From Sipunculus nudus (lineage: Eukaryota > Annelida > Sipuncula > Golfingiida > Sipunculidae): DNA of 64,000 nucleotides. A program made the translations under genes and the position numbers. The notes under the pieces were generated by a model, which was not told the DNA's origin, did not search any database, and was given only the letters and a program-made list of their open reading frames with translations. The stretch is from positions 1,624,019-1,688,018 of the forward strand of contig CM049306.1 in the NCBI GenBank assembly GCA_026874595.1, written 5' to 3'. Below, piece by piece: positions 47,551 to 59,043 of this stretch (position 1 is the first letter of the stretch; the number at the start of each line of letters is the position of its first letter).

Positions 47551-48635
47551 CTAAAATCCTACTAGAGACCACAGAAAATACACAAATAGGTCATTGTGAC
47601 CTAATCTGAACCTAACTGAATATATAGTTAACCAAGACAAAATGCTTAAGTTTTGCAATATTACTAACACAGTTGGTGCCAACTTACATACTTGTCTGTT
47701 TAATGGAAAAGTTAAACATTACATGATCAGTGTTCCTGTAATATTTTAATTTTGGCATGTCTGAAACTTTATAAGTCCCATGGCCCATAGAGACCAAACA
47801 CTATAAAATTCCAGAGCAGTGGAGGTATCAGCTCTTTAGGTAATGCTCATGCAAGGAAATTTATGATCTCTGCCTGGCAGCAATTTTTTTTTGAATATTC
47901 CCACAGGATTCATTCACTATATAAATTTCATAGAAATGGCTCAAACTATTCTTCAGACAATGCACATAAATGGAAAAAGGTAGAGGAGGTACCGGGATCA
48001 GTGCTGGACTGAGAGCAACCCGGATTTTCCACCAAATGTCAGCGGGTTGTCGACTGGGGAATTTGCTCCAAGTGAAGATGAGACTCCTGGTCATTTAATT
48101 GACTTTAATTCTACTCTGATTCCAATATATTTAACAAATAATATCACACAGTACAACAAATCACAGTAATACTGACCTTTAACCACAACACAGTTGGTAC
48201 AAAGCGGTTCCACCCAGAGGTACCATTGGCTTAAAGCTCAAGCATACAGAACCATCTTGCCTTCACTTACAAGGACATGAAACTGTTTATTTTTCCATTA
48301 CCATGATCATTAGTTAGCTGTTACCAAGGTTTACAAACTGTGACTCCCTGAAACTTATAATCAGAACTGAGTGGTATATTTGAGCCTGCCTGATTTATAC
48401 GTCATTAGGTAAACACTGATCAAGTGTGGCAGGCCTTCATGCATAAAACCAAATAATGTTTCTTTGACTTAAACCCAGACTTTTCTCAGTAACTAATATT
48501 AAGTTAACATATAAAACTAGAATAATGCAGTATTTATTTTAAACAGGAAATTCATCCTGTCACAAATGTTTCAGATGTGACAAAGCGTATGAAATGTGTA
48601 TAATTTAGAATTTAAAGATTTATATAAGATCAAAC
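47551..48635. other. about 1.1 kb with nothing recognised
   Basis: AT-rich single-copy DNA. Frames are short (longest 77 codons, minus, 47861-48094) and have no recognised domain. No tandem repeat or paired ends were seen. Confidence 0.5.
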
Positions 48636-50911
48636 AAGTGGCCCATGGGCCATGATGCTCAGCTAAATTCAAGGAGCCTTGAACAATTGGTAAAATGACT
48701 CCCAGAGTGCTCAGTCATGCTCAGTCATGCTGAGCTATAGCGATCACTCTTTGTCCGTAGTCCGTCTGTCTGTTACCCTGGCACCGCTGGACTTAGAATC
48801 TTGTTACTTGACATTCTGAGAGGTCGATGAAAAATCACCATGGAAAATCAGAAATTAGGTCTCTGTTACCCAAATCCTTTGAGCTATGGGGCCCCAAAGT
48901 ACCCCCCAGAATAGTTAAAAAATTCATACAAAAACTTCAATATCTCATTAACTACATCACTGATTGTCATGATTTTTGGCACACATATTGATCATGAGAT
49001 ATTTCATCAGTTTCTACAGACTGGTGGCGCCACCTGTATTTTTTTATGAATTGTTTTCTCTATTTTTAGACCTTTAAAAATGTGAACATCTGTTAACTTG
49101 GCACAAATCGTAAAGACTGGACCTAGAATCTTCATTCTCGACACACAGGGAGACCCATGAAAAGTCTCCATGGAAACCTGAAATTAGGTCTCTGTTAATT
49201 ACCATTATCCTTTGAGCTGTGGGGCTCCCAATTACCCCCAAGAATAATGAAAAATTTGATTAAAAAAAACTGCAACATCTCAATAACTACAACACTGATG
49301 GTCATGATTTTTGGCATACATATTTATCAAGAGGTGTTCCATCAGTTCCTGCAGACTGGTAGCACCACCTATATTTTTTTCAAATTTTTTTCAATTTTTT
49401 TTTCTCTATTTAATGGATCTTTAAGGATGTAGTTATCTGTCAACAGGGTACAAATTGTAACGACTCGAACCAGAATCTTCATTCTTGACACACAGGGAGA
49501 CCAATGAAAAGTCTCCATGGAAACCTGAAATTAGGTCTCTGTTACCCATATCCTTTGAGCTATGGCACTCCAAAGTATAGCTCGGAATAATGGAAAATGT
49601 GATACAAAAGCTGAAGTATCTGAACAACTAATGCAGAGATCACCATAATTGTTTGAATGGATATTGATCATGGAATATTTCATCAGTTTCTGCAGACTGG
49701 TGGCACCACCTATATTTTTTTGGGTTTTTTTACGAATTTTTTTCTCTACTTTTGCGACCTTTAAAGATATGAACATCTGTTACCAAGGCACAAATCGTAT
49801 AGACCGGACCTAGAATCTTCATTCTTGACACACAGGGAGACCCATGAAAAGTCTCCATGGAAAACTGAAATTAGGTCTCTGTTACCCATATCCTTTAAGC
49901 TGTATGGCTCCAAAATACCCCCAAGAATAATGAAAAATTTGATACAAAAACTGCAGTATCTCAATAACAACAACACTGATGGTCATGATTTTTGGCATAC
50001 ATATTGATCATGAGGTGTTCCATCAGTTTCTGCAGACTGGGTGCGCCACCTCTATTTTTTCAAATTTTTACGAATTTTTTTCTCAATTTTTGATACCTTT
50101 AAAGATGTGGTTATCTGTCAACAGGGTACAAATCCTTACAACTGGACCTAGAATCTTCATTCTTGTCATACAAGGAGGCCCATGAAAAGTGTCTGTGAAA
50201 ACCTGAAATAAGGTCTCTGTTTCCCATATCCTTCAAGCTATAGGACTCCAAAGTATCCCTCAGAATAATGAACAATTTGATACAAAAGCTGAAGTATCTG
50301 AACAACTAATGCAGAGATCACCATGATGCTTTGCATGGATATTGATTATGGAGTGTTTCATCAGTTTCTGCAGACTGGTGGTGCCACCTATATTTTATTC
50401 AATTTTTCGAATTTATTTCTCTATATTTGAGACCCTAAAGGATGCTGTAATCTGTTTACATGGCACAAATTGTAACAACTGGACCTAGAATCTTCATTAG
50501 TGTCATGCAAGGAGGCCAATGAAAAATGTCTGTGGAAACCTGAAATTGGGTCTCTGTTACCCATATCCTTCAAGCTATAGGACTCCGAAGTATCCCTCAG
50601 AATAAAGGAAAATTTGATACAAAAGCTAAAGTATCTGAACAACTAATGCAGAGATCAACATGATTCTTTGCATGCATATTGACCATTAAGTCTTTTTATT
50701 AGTTTCTGCAGACTCTTGGAGCCACCTGTATTTTTTATGCATTTTTTCTCTATTTTTGAGATATATAAATACAGACACAATCTTGGCCTGTTGGTTAACC
50801 TGTTTGATGCTTCAGTTGAATGGGTATGTACTACCATTCAGATGATAAAATTTCCTTTTGCGAATCTCTTCCCAGTCAGCTGAGCATCATGACCCATGGG
50901 TCACTTGTTAT
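48636..50911. mobile_element. 2.3-kb TIR element made of six ~330-bp modules
   Basis: The ends are about 31-bp inverted repeats with two mismatches (left AACAAGTGGCCCATGGG; right, reversed, AACAAGTGACCCATGGG; both continue CATGATGCTCAGCT). Inside, six modules of 327-348 bp each read 'CTGTTA..GGCACAAAT, GGACCTAGAATCTTCATTC, GGTCTCTGTTACCC, GATCAT, CAGTTTCTGCAGACTGGTGG-CGCCACCT'. No protein is encoded. No target duplication could be settled. Confidence 0.7.
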
Positions 50912-51037
50912 TACCTCTTTTTTAGTATGTTTCGATAAAAATGTCATATGATCAGAGAAAAGCATGATGATATCATTTTTTTTTCCAAACAGGTTAAGCA
51001 CTACATAAAAAAGGAAAACTTACCAAAATTGTATTTT

Positions 51038-53347
51038 TAGCTCAGCTGACTATAAGTCATCTGAGTTATAGTGGTGGTCCATTGTCCGTCTGTCCGTCCG
51101 TAGATGTGGTACGTTTTAAAACCGCAAGACTTGGAAATCCAAAATTCAGCATAATGTTAGATGTCCCCAAGATCTCCTTACAAGCCGAAAACTGGGTCTT
51201 TCCGACTTTGTTCCTTTGAGAAATTAAGGAAAACCTCAATTTTTTATTAAAAACCTATTTTCACACTTCAGGACTGCCTAATATCAAAACCACTCATCTG
51301 TTTTTCCTCATTTTTGCCATAAATATTCCTCTATATAGTTTCTATGAACATGCCAGAAATAAGTTCTGTATTATATAATTTAAAAAAGTAATTGGCTCAA
51401 ACATAATCGGCTTGTAAAAAATCAGGAAAGATATTTGATCACTAAACACAAACATGTTAAAACTAAGGACTTTTTTCCAGTAATATAACTTTAATTTATC
51501 AAAATTAAATTGTATACCCAAAATTAGATCAAAATCTTTTACAATTTTTTAAAATATTACCAAAAATAAAAAATTGGTACCTTAAATTTTGCCCAAATTT
51601 TGCCATGGCACGTTTTTTTCCTGTAATTACTGTGGATTTAATTTTCAGAGCATGTACACATAAGGATTTAATCTGTTAAAATCTGAAATTTGAAAATAAA
51701 AGCTGCAAAATTAGGCTAGCTATTAAATTTTTTTTGAGGATCTTGTTGTATTCTCTTACATTGTCAAGCAGTCCACTTTGGCCACTGTAGGTTATTCCGT
51801 GCAGCTCTCTATGCTCCCCAGGCTGTTGGCATAGTGTAAGATGTCCCCAAAATCTCCTAGCAAGCTGAAAACTGGGTCTTTGCGACTTTGTTCCTTTGAG
51901 AAATTAAGGAAAAACCTCATTTTTTTTTATTAAAAACCTATTTTCACACTTCAGGACTGCCTAATATCATAACCATTCATCTGTTTTTCCTCATATTTAC
52001 CATAAATATTCCTCTATATAGTTCCTATGTACATGCTAGAAATAAGGTCTGTGTTATATAATTTAAAAAAGTTATGGGCTCAAACAATGCATTTTGTAAA
52101 AAATCAGGAAAGATATTTGATCGCTGAACACAAAACATGTTAATGCAAAGGACTTTTTTCCAGTAATATAACTTTAATTAATCAAAATCAAATTGTATAT
52201 CCAAAATTAGATCAAAATCTTTTAAATTTTTTAAAATATTAGCAAAAATAAAAAATTGGTACCTTAAATTTTGCCCAACTTTGGCCACGGCACGTTTTTT
52301 TTCCTGTAAGTACTGTGGATTTAATTTTCACAGTATGTGCACATAAGGATTTAATCTGTTAAAATCTGAAATTTGAAAATAAAAGCTGCAAAATTAGGTT
52401 AGTTATTGAATTTTTTTGGAGGATCTTGTTGTATTCCCTTACATTGTCAAGCAGTCCACTTTGGTGACTGCAGGTCATTCAGTGCAACTTTCTATGTTCC
52501 TCAGGCTGTTGGCATAATGTTATGCAATCCCATCACTAGGGCTAGCCCTCTCTCCACTGAGTTGAGCTTGATCAGGCTGTCTGCACATAATACCATACAA
52601 CAGGGAGCCTTATTCTCTCCCCCCCCCCCCCCCCCATTCTGTTGACAGACCTGTACTATGAACTAGATGAATCTTAAAATTAACATTTTTTCAGCAATGA
52701 GCAGTAACAACGGAGACCCCTCCCCCCACACACCCCTTCATTACACAGGACTAATAAACAAGATGAATCTTATAATTTTAATGTTAAATAAATTCTTTTT
52801 GATAAGACTTGGACAATTTTGATTTTTTTTAAAAGAAAACAAATTTCAGGAATTTAATCCTAATATTCAAATGTGATAAAATATTAGGATCTAATGTAAG
52901 TGCTAACTGACAAGATTTAAGAAGATATATATACTTTGTAGCATTTCATTCATATCTCTTAAAGTTGGCGGGGCCTAGGTGTGAATAACACTGTTAACTT
53001 AGTATTAAAATTAGGAATATTGGTCAAACTCTGTGGGATTAATTTTTAACTCATATTGCCATATATTTAACTGTTGAAAACTTAATTACCTTCACACATT
53101 ATTTGTTTATAAAATGTTACTTTTATATAACATTTACCGTAGGCCTATTTGTTCCCTTGGTGCATCACTAAATGGTTACGCTCATGTCCATTATTCCATA
53201 ATTTACAGTTTCATTTTAGCAGGGCAATTTTCTCATAGCTTTTCTAATGATAATATACATGAAAAACCAAAAGAAATAAAAATATTTTGCAGTTACTAAT
53301 ATTTTGCAAAATTCAGCTGAGCGATGTGACCCATGGGTCCCTTGTTT
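51038..53347. mobile_element. non-autonomous modular element, second copy of type B with a 680-bp internal duplication
   Basis: It begins TAGCTCAGCTGACTATAAG and ends CAGCTGAGCGATGTG, ACCCATGGGTCCCTTGT, as at 39361-40956. A stretch starting AGATGTCCCCAA is present at 51159 and again at 51839, so about 680 bp are tandemly duplicated relative to element B. The interior has a C run of about 17 at 52618-52634. No coding capacity. Confidence 0.65.
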
Positions 53348-54530
53348 TATCTTCTTGAAAGATGAAAATCAAAATAAAAATTTTTGATGCGAGGGTTTAT
53401 AACTGACACGGACCATGTCTGAGAACCATACCTTTTATATTTTTTGGCCTAACGGTTACAGTTTGTGCTCTATTCACAGCTAGACCACTTCATTTGAAGG
53501 TCTGAAAATAAGAGATAACAATGCGTAAAAATAGATAATATAGATCACTCTAACCCAGTTTCAGATTTACAAGGAGATTGGCCGAGGACCTCCCTGGATG
53601 TACAGATAGAAGTTTCTAGGTCGAACGAGATACAATTTGTGCCCATTCTGATTAACTGGGTGCTCTAAATCATGTTTTCTTTTTGTACCAGCTTTTGTAT
53701 CAATTTTTTTTAAAATTGGAGGGGGGTGTACTTTAAGCCCCATAGCTCAGAGGATATGGGTAAGAGAGACCTAATTTAAGGTTTCCAAGGAGATCCAAAA
53801 TATACATCTGCTTTCATAAGAAGAGTCGGCCTAGATCAGAGAAAAACATGAGAAGTGTTACTAGTAAACCTGTGTGACCAAAATGATATAATCTCAGATT
53901 ACCGATCGATATAATTGCCATTTAAATTAAAAGTGGACTTTTTAAGATGCGCACAGAAATTGTTCAATGTTTCGGACAGACGGACGGACCTTATACTCTT
54001 AATTCACCAGTTCTTTGACCTATGAATCATGCCCAGTTTCAAAAAATTCCAACAAGAGTTTTCGGAGTTCCCCTGAAAACCACAGTACTCCGCATCCAGC
54101 TCGAAACATTTTATCTGCAAAACTTCCTTTTTGGCAGGTACATCCATTTGTTAAATGCAGGACAGTCTGAGATTTTTGTAGTATAACTCCATGACGTGTA
54201 TATGGTTTTACTCGTTTAATCCCAAAATACCAAGGAGAGTTTATCCAGCAATGCAATGCCGGTGTTTAAAACCACGCACCTATTGGTTGAAGAGGAGATC
54301 GTTTGTGCGGTCCCGCTAAGTGGTCCCATAAAAAAACATGAACCTTAAATGACTTCTGTAAACCCAAACTTATCGTGATAATACTTGTTTTATCCAGTGT
54401 TACGCACATGTGTGCGTGTTCCTCTTCTGGCTGTCTGTGGGTATATGCGTGGTTCAGAGACTGCTCGAATGTTTGATATATATGCGTGGTTTGCACAGGA
54501 TCAGTAACCGCAACATTTCAGTTGTATTTA
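53348..54530. other. mostly unannotated; inverted partial copy of the 330-bp module at about 53550-53840
   Basis: At 53550-53840 the text CCATAGCTCAGAGGATATGGG, AGAGAGACCTAATTTAAGG, TTTCCAAGGAGATC is the reverse complement of the module repeated at 48800-50700. The rest is single copy and has only short frames (at most 78 codons) without recognised domains. Confidence 0.5.
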
Positions 54531-54540
54531 GGCACCAGGT

Positions 54541-54640
54541 CAGTTGCGTACCTTAGGGGCGGCAAGGGCGGTCCGCCCCAGGCGGCACATTTTAGGGGGC
54601 GGCATTTCGCCGAATTAGGAGTTCCTCGAAATGTACAAAT
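54541..54640. mobile_element. possible end of a hAT-like element
   Basis: CAGTTGCGTACCTTAGGGG followed by a GGCGG/CCGCC-rich stretch resembles the CAG-starting ends of many animal hAT elements. Only one end is apparent, so this is a remnant at best. Confidence 0.3.
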
Positions 54641-54901
54641 TTATAGGTAAAAAATTAACTTTTTAATTTTTTTGAAAATTTAAACTTTGGGTGTTTTTAG
54701 TTCCCCTATTTCAGTTAGTTCATGATTATAAACTGCATGGGCAATTGAACCAATCAAATGGTTCACGAACGGTCTTTATTGGAGGAAATACAAAACTGTT
54801 GTTATTCCTTATAAGATCAGCGGTCCTGCAATGCCAGAACGCCATCGAAAATCTGCATGACAAGTCCTGCAAAGGCATGTTGCCACGACTCATATTGATA
54901 T

Positions 54902-55137
54902 TGTAAACTTCAGCGTGAAGCTCACACCAAAATGAAGGTGACAACTCACCCTCAGTCACGTGTCACCGGGTCAGTAGCTTGAAATCCGTCGTTAAAGACT
55001 TGACCGCACTTGGCTTGCATACTGACTCAGAAACTCGGCAGGTGACCTCTCCTTTTCGCGGTTTCCATCCCGGCCCTTGGTAAGGTCGCTGGCAGGTCGG
55101 CCTGGCTGCACTTCGGCGCGAGTGCATTCCTCTTACA
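54902..55137 (-). repeat. 3' LTR (236 bp)
   Basis: On the minus strand it runs TGTAAGAGG ... GAAGTTTACA, with the TG...CA ends usual for LTRs and a 5-bp TGTAA/TTACA inverted end. It matches the 5' LTR with one seen difference. No clear TATA box was found. Confidence 0.93.
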
Positions 55138-55151
55138 TCCCTCCCCTTTCC
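55138..55151 (-). promoter_or_regulatory. polypurine tract
   Basis: Read on the minus strand, GGAAAGGGGAGGGA directly abuts the 3' LTR. This is the standard position and composition of the plus-strand primer in LTR retroelements. Confidence 0.9.
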
Positions 55152-55761
55152 ATAGACTGGCTGTTGTGACTGTAGCAGAATGTCTTTAAACACATCAGTA
55201 ATCAGGGTTATTTCTCTTCAGTCTAGTATATGACAGCACAAACATATCAAATCAAACTTCAATTACTCGACACACTGAGACGAATACTTATCATTTCGAA
55301 AAAATACCGAGGCTTCATATTAAAATTGTCTTCAGGCCCTACTTCCCTGAGAAAATGCGAGCTGGTGTCCATCATGAACACAGGCAGGACAGGGCCGCCT
55401 CATATTCACTCATCCTGATTCCCAGCCCTCACACTGTCGAGTGATATTGTATACCTCAGTACTTAACGAACAAAGTAAACCGAATCATGCATGGATGAGA
55501 GCAGAACCAGGCCGCTTCACATCCAACCATTACAAACATTACTAAGGCACCATGCAGCTGGATGCATTACTAAGATTAAGAGGGGGCTCTGGAGATTCAG
55601 TGCACTCCTCATAGTCACACTCCTCATAATCCGTAACAAATTCGTGTTCCTGTGCAAGATTCATCTGCAAGGGACCAAAAACCATTCGTTGTATCTCCAC
55701 TGCAGATGAAGTCTCTTAACTATGTTAGTTAACTTATCTAATACGTAACATATCTAAGCGC

Positions 55762-56121
55762 TTATTTAGCAAAATCTTGAGGTGCCTCGGACTCTGGACC
55801 CTGCGGCCTCTGCGGGTGGTGCAATGGTCCTTTTCCCCAAAGTTGCAGAGCCTGATTCTGAGTTTCACTGTCATCGACACCTTTTTCTCTCTCAGCTACC
55901 ACCTGAGAGCGTTCCACTTCAGAGTCTGGCGTCCCTATAGCTGCCTCAGAGGCATCAGAACCTTCTTGAGCAGAGGGTCCGCTTCCCTAAAGGTCTGATT
56001 CCTCTGGATCTGGTTTCGAATATAGGTTTCCTGTTACTGGAGAATCAATGTCTGCTTCACAGTGTCTATCGCTGGTTTCTTCTTGCTCAGGGTTTTGCTC
56101 CATGAAGAACTGGTTCCTGGT
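55762..56121 (-). pseudogene. decayed pol C-terminal tail after the first stop
   Basis: The pol reading frame stays open after the TGA at 56122-56124 except for one TAG at 55987-55989, and ends at TAA 55762-55764. The tail is acidic, Ser/Pro/Gln-rich and hydrophilic, as is common after the integrase GPY/F module. Two nonsense changes in an otherwise open 120-codon stretch suggest that pol originally ended at 55762. No envelope-like frame was seen between here and the polypurine tract. Confidence 0.6.
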
Positions 56122-59043
56122 TCAGCGAAGCCAAAATGGCAGATGCTCTGTAGGACAAGCCTTCAAGTTATTGTAGTGTATGAAACAGTCGCGTTTCCTA
56201 GTCTTCACACTATAGAGGGGATGCCTGCTGACGATCATCAAGTAGGGTCCTTGTATACTGGCTGTAGTTTTGGGCTGGTGCCCCTTCTTGGTGGTTTTAT
56301 GTAACTCATATAACAGCTCACCAGGTTCAAACACTCTCTCACGCGACTTAAGATCATAGTGCCTCTTCTGATAGGCTTGTATCGTCTTCAGATTTTGCCT
56401 GACCTGTTCATGGATCTTGATTTGCCTGTCCCTAAGGTCTTTGACCCACTGGTTTATGCTACACGCCTGCGAGTCTTTGGTTCCACCAGGTGCTGTGCCA
56501 AATATAAGACCATCGGGTTGGACTACTTCTCTCCCTAAAATGACCTGGTTTACCGAGAAACCGGTTGAACTGTTCACCATCGAGTGCGAAGCCATAGCTA
56601 TCATTAGAAGATCACGCTCCCAATGTTTAACGTTCCCATCGATCAGACAACGTATCATTTGGAGGAGCGTCCTATTTCGCCTTTCGACCTGGCCGTTAGA
56701 GCTTGGGTGGTACGGTGTCCTCCTAGTACGGGCTATATCCAGCAACCTGCACAGAGATGAGAATATCTGTGATCCAAAATTGGTGCCCTGGTCAGTGTGC
56801 ACATATTTAGGACATCCAAACGTGCTGACAAAATGCTCCAGGAACTTGGTGACGCTGGTTGAAGCGGATTGCTCTGGAACTGCAGCACACTCAACCAGCT
56901 TGAAGAACAGGTCAATCATCATAACCACGTATTTGTTTCCTGTCTGACTATCAGTGAAAGAGACTAACACATCTAAATGTACTCTCTCCATTGGATAACC
57001 AGTGTGACTAGGTCTTTTCGTGGCCTTCTTATTCTTGTGGCACAAGTCACACATCTGGCAGTGTAACTTACAATCTTGACTCATCTGGTACCAAATGAAA
57101 GAACATTTCAGTCTTGTGAGCGATTCCTCAAAGCCAATGTGTGCTGCAGCTTTACTACCGTGGCAAATGCTCAAAACTTCTGCTTGCAGTGACCGAGAAA
57201 CAACAAGGTATGCCCAAGAGCCAGCTGTATCTTCTAACTTGTAGTTCAGCGCTGGATCCTTAAGCAACAGCTGTGACTTGAGGAACCACAGCCACTTAGT
57301 CGCCTGGATGTTCAGATTGAAGTCTGCCTGCGTCGGCATTTCATTGTAGTCTTCAGATGACAACCATAATATCACTGAACCGATATCCGGGTCCTGTTCC
57401 TGTAACTCAGCAAGTTCAGTTGAAGGGTAATCCTGCACCGGATGGGATGGTTGAGAACTTTCCTCACATTGCTGGACTGTCGTGGCAAGTACAATGTGCT
57501 TACCAGGCAAGGCAAACCAATCACCTGCACCACAAACTGCCGAGTCCCAACCCGGCGGCTTGGCTGCCTGAAACTGGGAATCCGGGCTGTCTGAGATGCA
57601 GGCATCGAGCTGCCTCACCCCCAATAGCAACACGTCATCGACATCATTGTGGAAACTCTCCCACAGGTAATGAGCCATGGTGCAGTTCCGGGTACCTCTG
57701 CAAGGAAGGTGTTCTCCATCGCAGCCAGCTTGATAACAATTGCACCTGTCCAATAGATCTTGCAAACGGGAAACCGCACCTTCGTTCTGATGTATCACGC
57801 CTGGCCGTTGCATAATTACAAACTTTGCCAGCTCCTCAATCCGTTTGGTTAACTGTTCCTTGATGTATCTTAATGGCACGAGCCAAGCCAGGCAATTATG
57901 ATCTGTCCTGACAACGAACCTTCTTCCCAAAACATAGTGACTAAAGTGCCGGCAGAATCTCATAATTGCAAGGAGCTCCTTCCTCATGGTGCAGTACCTT
58001 CTTTGTTGTGGTGATAGGACGAAGCAGCCCAACACTTTTGTTTTCTCAACACTTGAGCCCCCTGTATCCGTCAGTGAAGCTGTTTGGACCGGGTAAGTGC
58101 TGAATGGTGGTTCGCTTGCCCAGACCAGCAAGGCCGATTCCGAACAAGCCTCACCACCACCCTTGTCCCAATCCCCATTGTTCTGATCTTGTGGGACAAT
58201 TGTTTCTTCAATCTCTAAGGCAGTGCCAATACTGACCCCAGCTTCCAGTGTCACATGATGGTCAGAGTAGTTTATCAAACTGAGGAACCCGTCTTCTCTG
58301 GTGTAAGCGGTTGACACAAGGAGTCCTTTCAAGTTTCTGCCGAGGGGTTCCATGATGAATTCAAGGCCATTCATTGCACCTAGTACTGTCATCTTGATTC
58401 GAGAAACCGTGTTAGGCGGTATGATATGCCTTCTTCCAGTGGTCACCACATATACTGGGCACAGCTGTCCATTGTAAGTTTGTATAAGAGATGCTAGTAC
58501 TGTTTTTTCTGGCATGAATTTAGTGTTGGTGGCAAAGTTCATGGAACACTTCTTGACTATCAGGAATTCTACGCGCAGCAGGTCTGTTATGTCTGCTACA
58601 TACCACTGCCATTCATACTGCTTGTCCCCAAGTTTGAGTGTTCTGCCATGGACTTTGACATTTGGGATAAGACCAGCATCTTTTTCAATACTTTTCAGGT
58701 TTACTCGGTTTGTATTGATGAGTTCGCCGGCCGGTATCTGCTCAAACTGGTCTTTGCTCATAATGGACACCTGTGCGGCACTGTCTACTGTTGCATTTGT
58801 TCTTATTCCATTTAACTCAACGGTTACCACCAGTGATTGCCCTCTACCAAAAGTCCCATTTGCTTCAATGGTCACCAGGTCTTGATCTTTCTTTAATTGC
58901 CCGTAAACCCCAGGTGCAAGGCTGGGCTCGATTACATTTTCCTTGGCTTCCAGATGGCCATTTAGGAGTCGGGTTGAGTCTTGGCCAGTGGACCCAACCC
59001 TTTTGCATTTAAACCCTGTGCCGTTTCCTGGCCTGTCTGTGAT
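56122..59043 (-). CDS. pol frame: protease, RNase H remnant, integrase; reverse transcriptase missing
   Basis: The frame is open from 59043 and is entered by -1 frameshifting, so the apparent GTG start at 58875 is not meaningful. Counting from 58875: aspartic protease with D-S-A at residues 31-33; residues 150-240 the usual post-protease linker; 285-330 the late RNase H block (YCTMRKELLAI, then VVRTDH); integrase zinc ligands H572, H579, C609, C612; catalytic D635, D695, E731 with the expected 35-residue spacing; GPY/F module at 876-915. There is no reverse transcriptase (no Y-x-D-D, none of the fingers/palm blocks) and the first RNase H Asp block is missing. The join keeps the frame. Total length is about 400-450 residues short of a normal Ty3/gypsy pol. 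It would process or integrate only with help from another copy. Confidence 0.88.
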   Translation of the reverse strand: MTDRPGNGTGFKCKRVGSTGQDSTRLLNGHLEAKENVIEPSLAPGVYGQLKKDQDLVTIEANGTFGRGQSLVVTVELNGIRTNATVDSAAQVSIMSKDQFEQIPAGELINTNRVNLKSIEKDAGLIPNVKVHGRTLKLGDKQYEWQWYVADITDLLRVEFLIVKKCSMNFATNTKFMPEKTVLASLIQTYNGQLCPVYVVTTGRRHIIPPNTVSRIKMTVLGAMNGLEFIMEPLGRNLKGLLVSTAYTREDGFLSLINYSDHHVTLEAGVSIGTALEIEETIVPQDQNNGDWDKGGGEACSESALLVWASEPPFSTYPVQTASLTDTGGSSVEKTKVLGCFVLSPQQRRYCTMRKELLAIMRFCRHFSHYVLGRRFVVRTDHNCLAWLVPLRYIKEQLTKRIEELAKFVIMQRPGVIHQNEGAVSRLQDLLDRCNCYQAGCDGEHLPCRGTRNCTMAHYLWESFHNDVDDVLLLGVRQLDACISDSPDSQFQAAKPPGWDSAVCGAGDWFALPGKHIVLATTVQQCEESSQPSHPVQDYPSTELAELQEQDPDIGSVILWLSSEDYNEMPTQADFNLNIQATKWLWFLKSQLLLKDPALNYKLEDTAGSWAYLVVSRSLQAEVLSICHGSKAAAHIGFEESLTRLKCSFIWYQMSQDCKLHCQMCDLCHKNKKATKRPSHTGYPMERVHLDVLVSFTDSQTGNKYVVMMIDLFFKLVECAAVPEQSASTSVTKFLEHFVSTFGCPKYVHTDQGTNFGSQIFSSLCRLLDIARTRRTPYHPSSNGQVERRNRTLLQMIRCLIDGNVKHWERDLLMIAMASHSMVNSSTGFSVNQVILGREVVQPDGLIFGTAPGGTKDSQACSINQWVKDLRDRQIKIHEQVRQNLKTIQAYQKRHYDLKSRERVFEPGELLYELHKTTKKGHQPKTTASIQGPYLMIVSRHPLYSVKTRKRDCFIHYNNLKACPTEHLPFWLR
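58955..59016 (-). promoter_or_regulatory. predicted -1 ribosomal frameshift signal at the gag-pol overlap
   Basis: Heptamer G-GGT-TTA (59016-59010, in gag codons) has the X-XXY-YYZ form. After a 9-nt spacer, GGGTTGGGT (59000-58992) pairs with ACTCAACCC (58979-58971), 9 bp with one G-U. The loop contains TGGCCA (58987-58982), which can pair with TGGCCA at 58960-58955 to make an H-type pseudoknot (loops of 4, 2 and 10 nt). The gag stop (58964-58962) lies in the last loop. The -1 frame is exactly the pol frame. The overlap is 82 nt. Confidence 0.8.

Noticed and set aside
55138-55761. Possible envelope gene between pol and the 3' LTR
   Set aside because: No frame with a signal peptide, a membrane anchor or adequate length on the minus strand; the element looks like a plain gag-pol type.
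58875-58877. GTG at 58875 and GTG at 60395 as start codons
   Set aside because: Both frames stay open further upstream. Pol is best explained by frameshifting from gag, and gag by the ATG at 61005 with later damage.
56417-58885. Plus-strand frames of 72-176 codons opposite pol
   Set aside because: Shadows of the conserved pol frame; the minus-strand frame carries the recognisable protease and integrase motifs.
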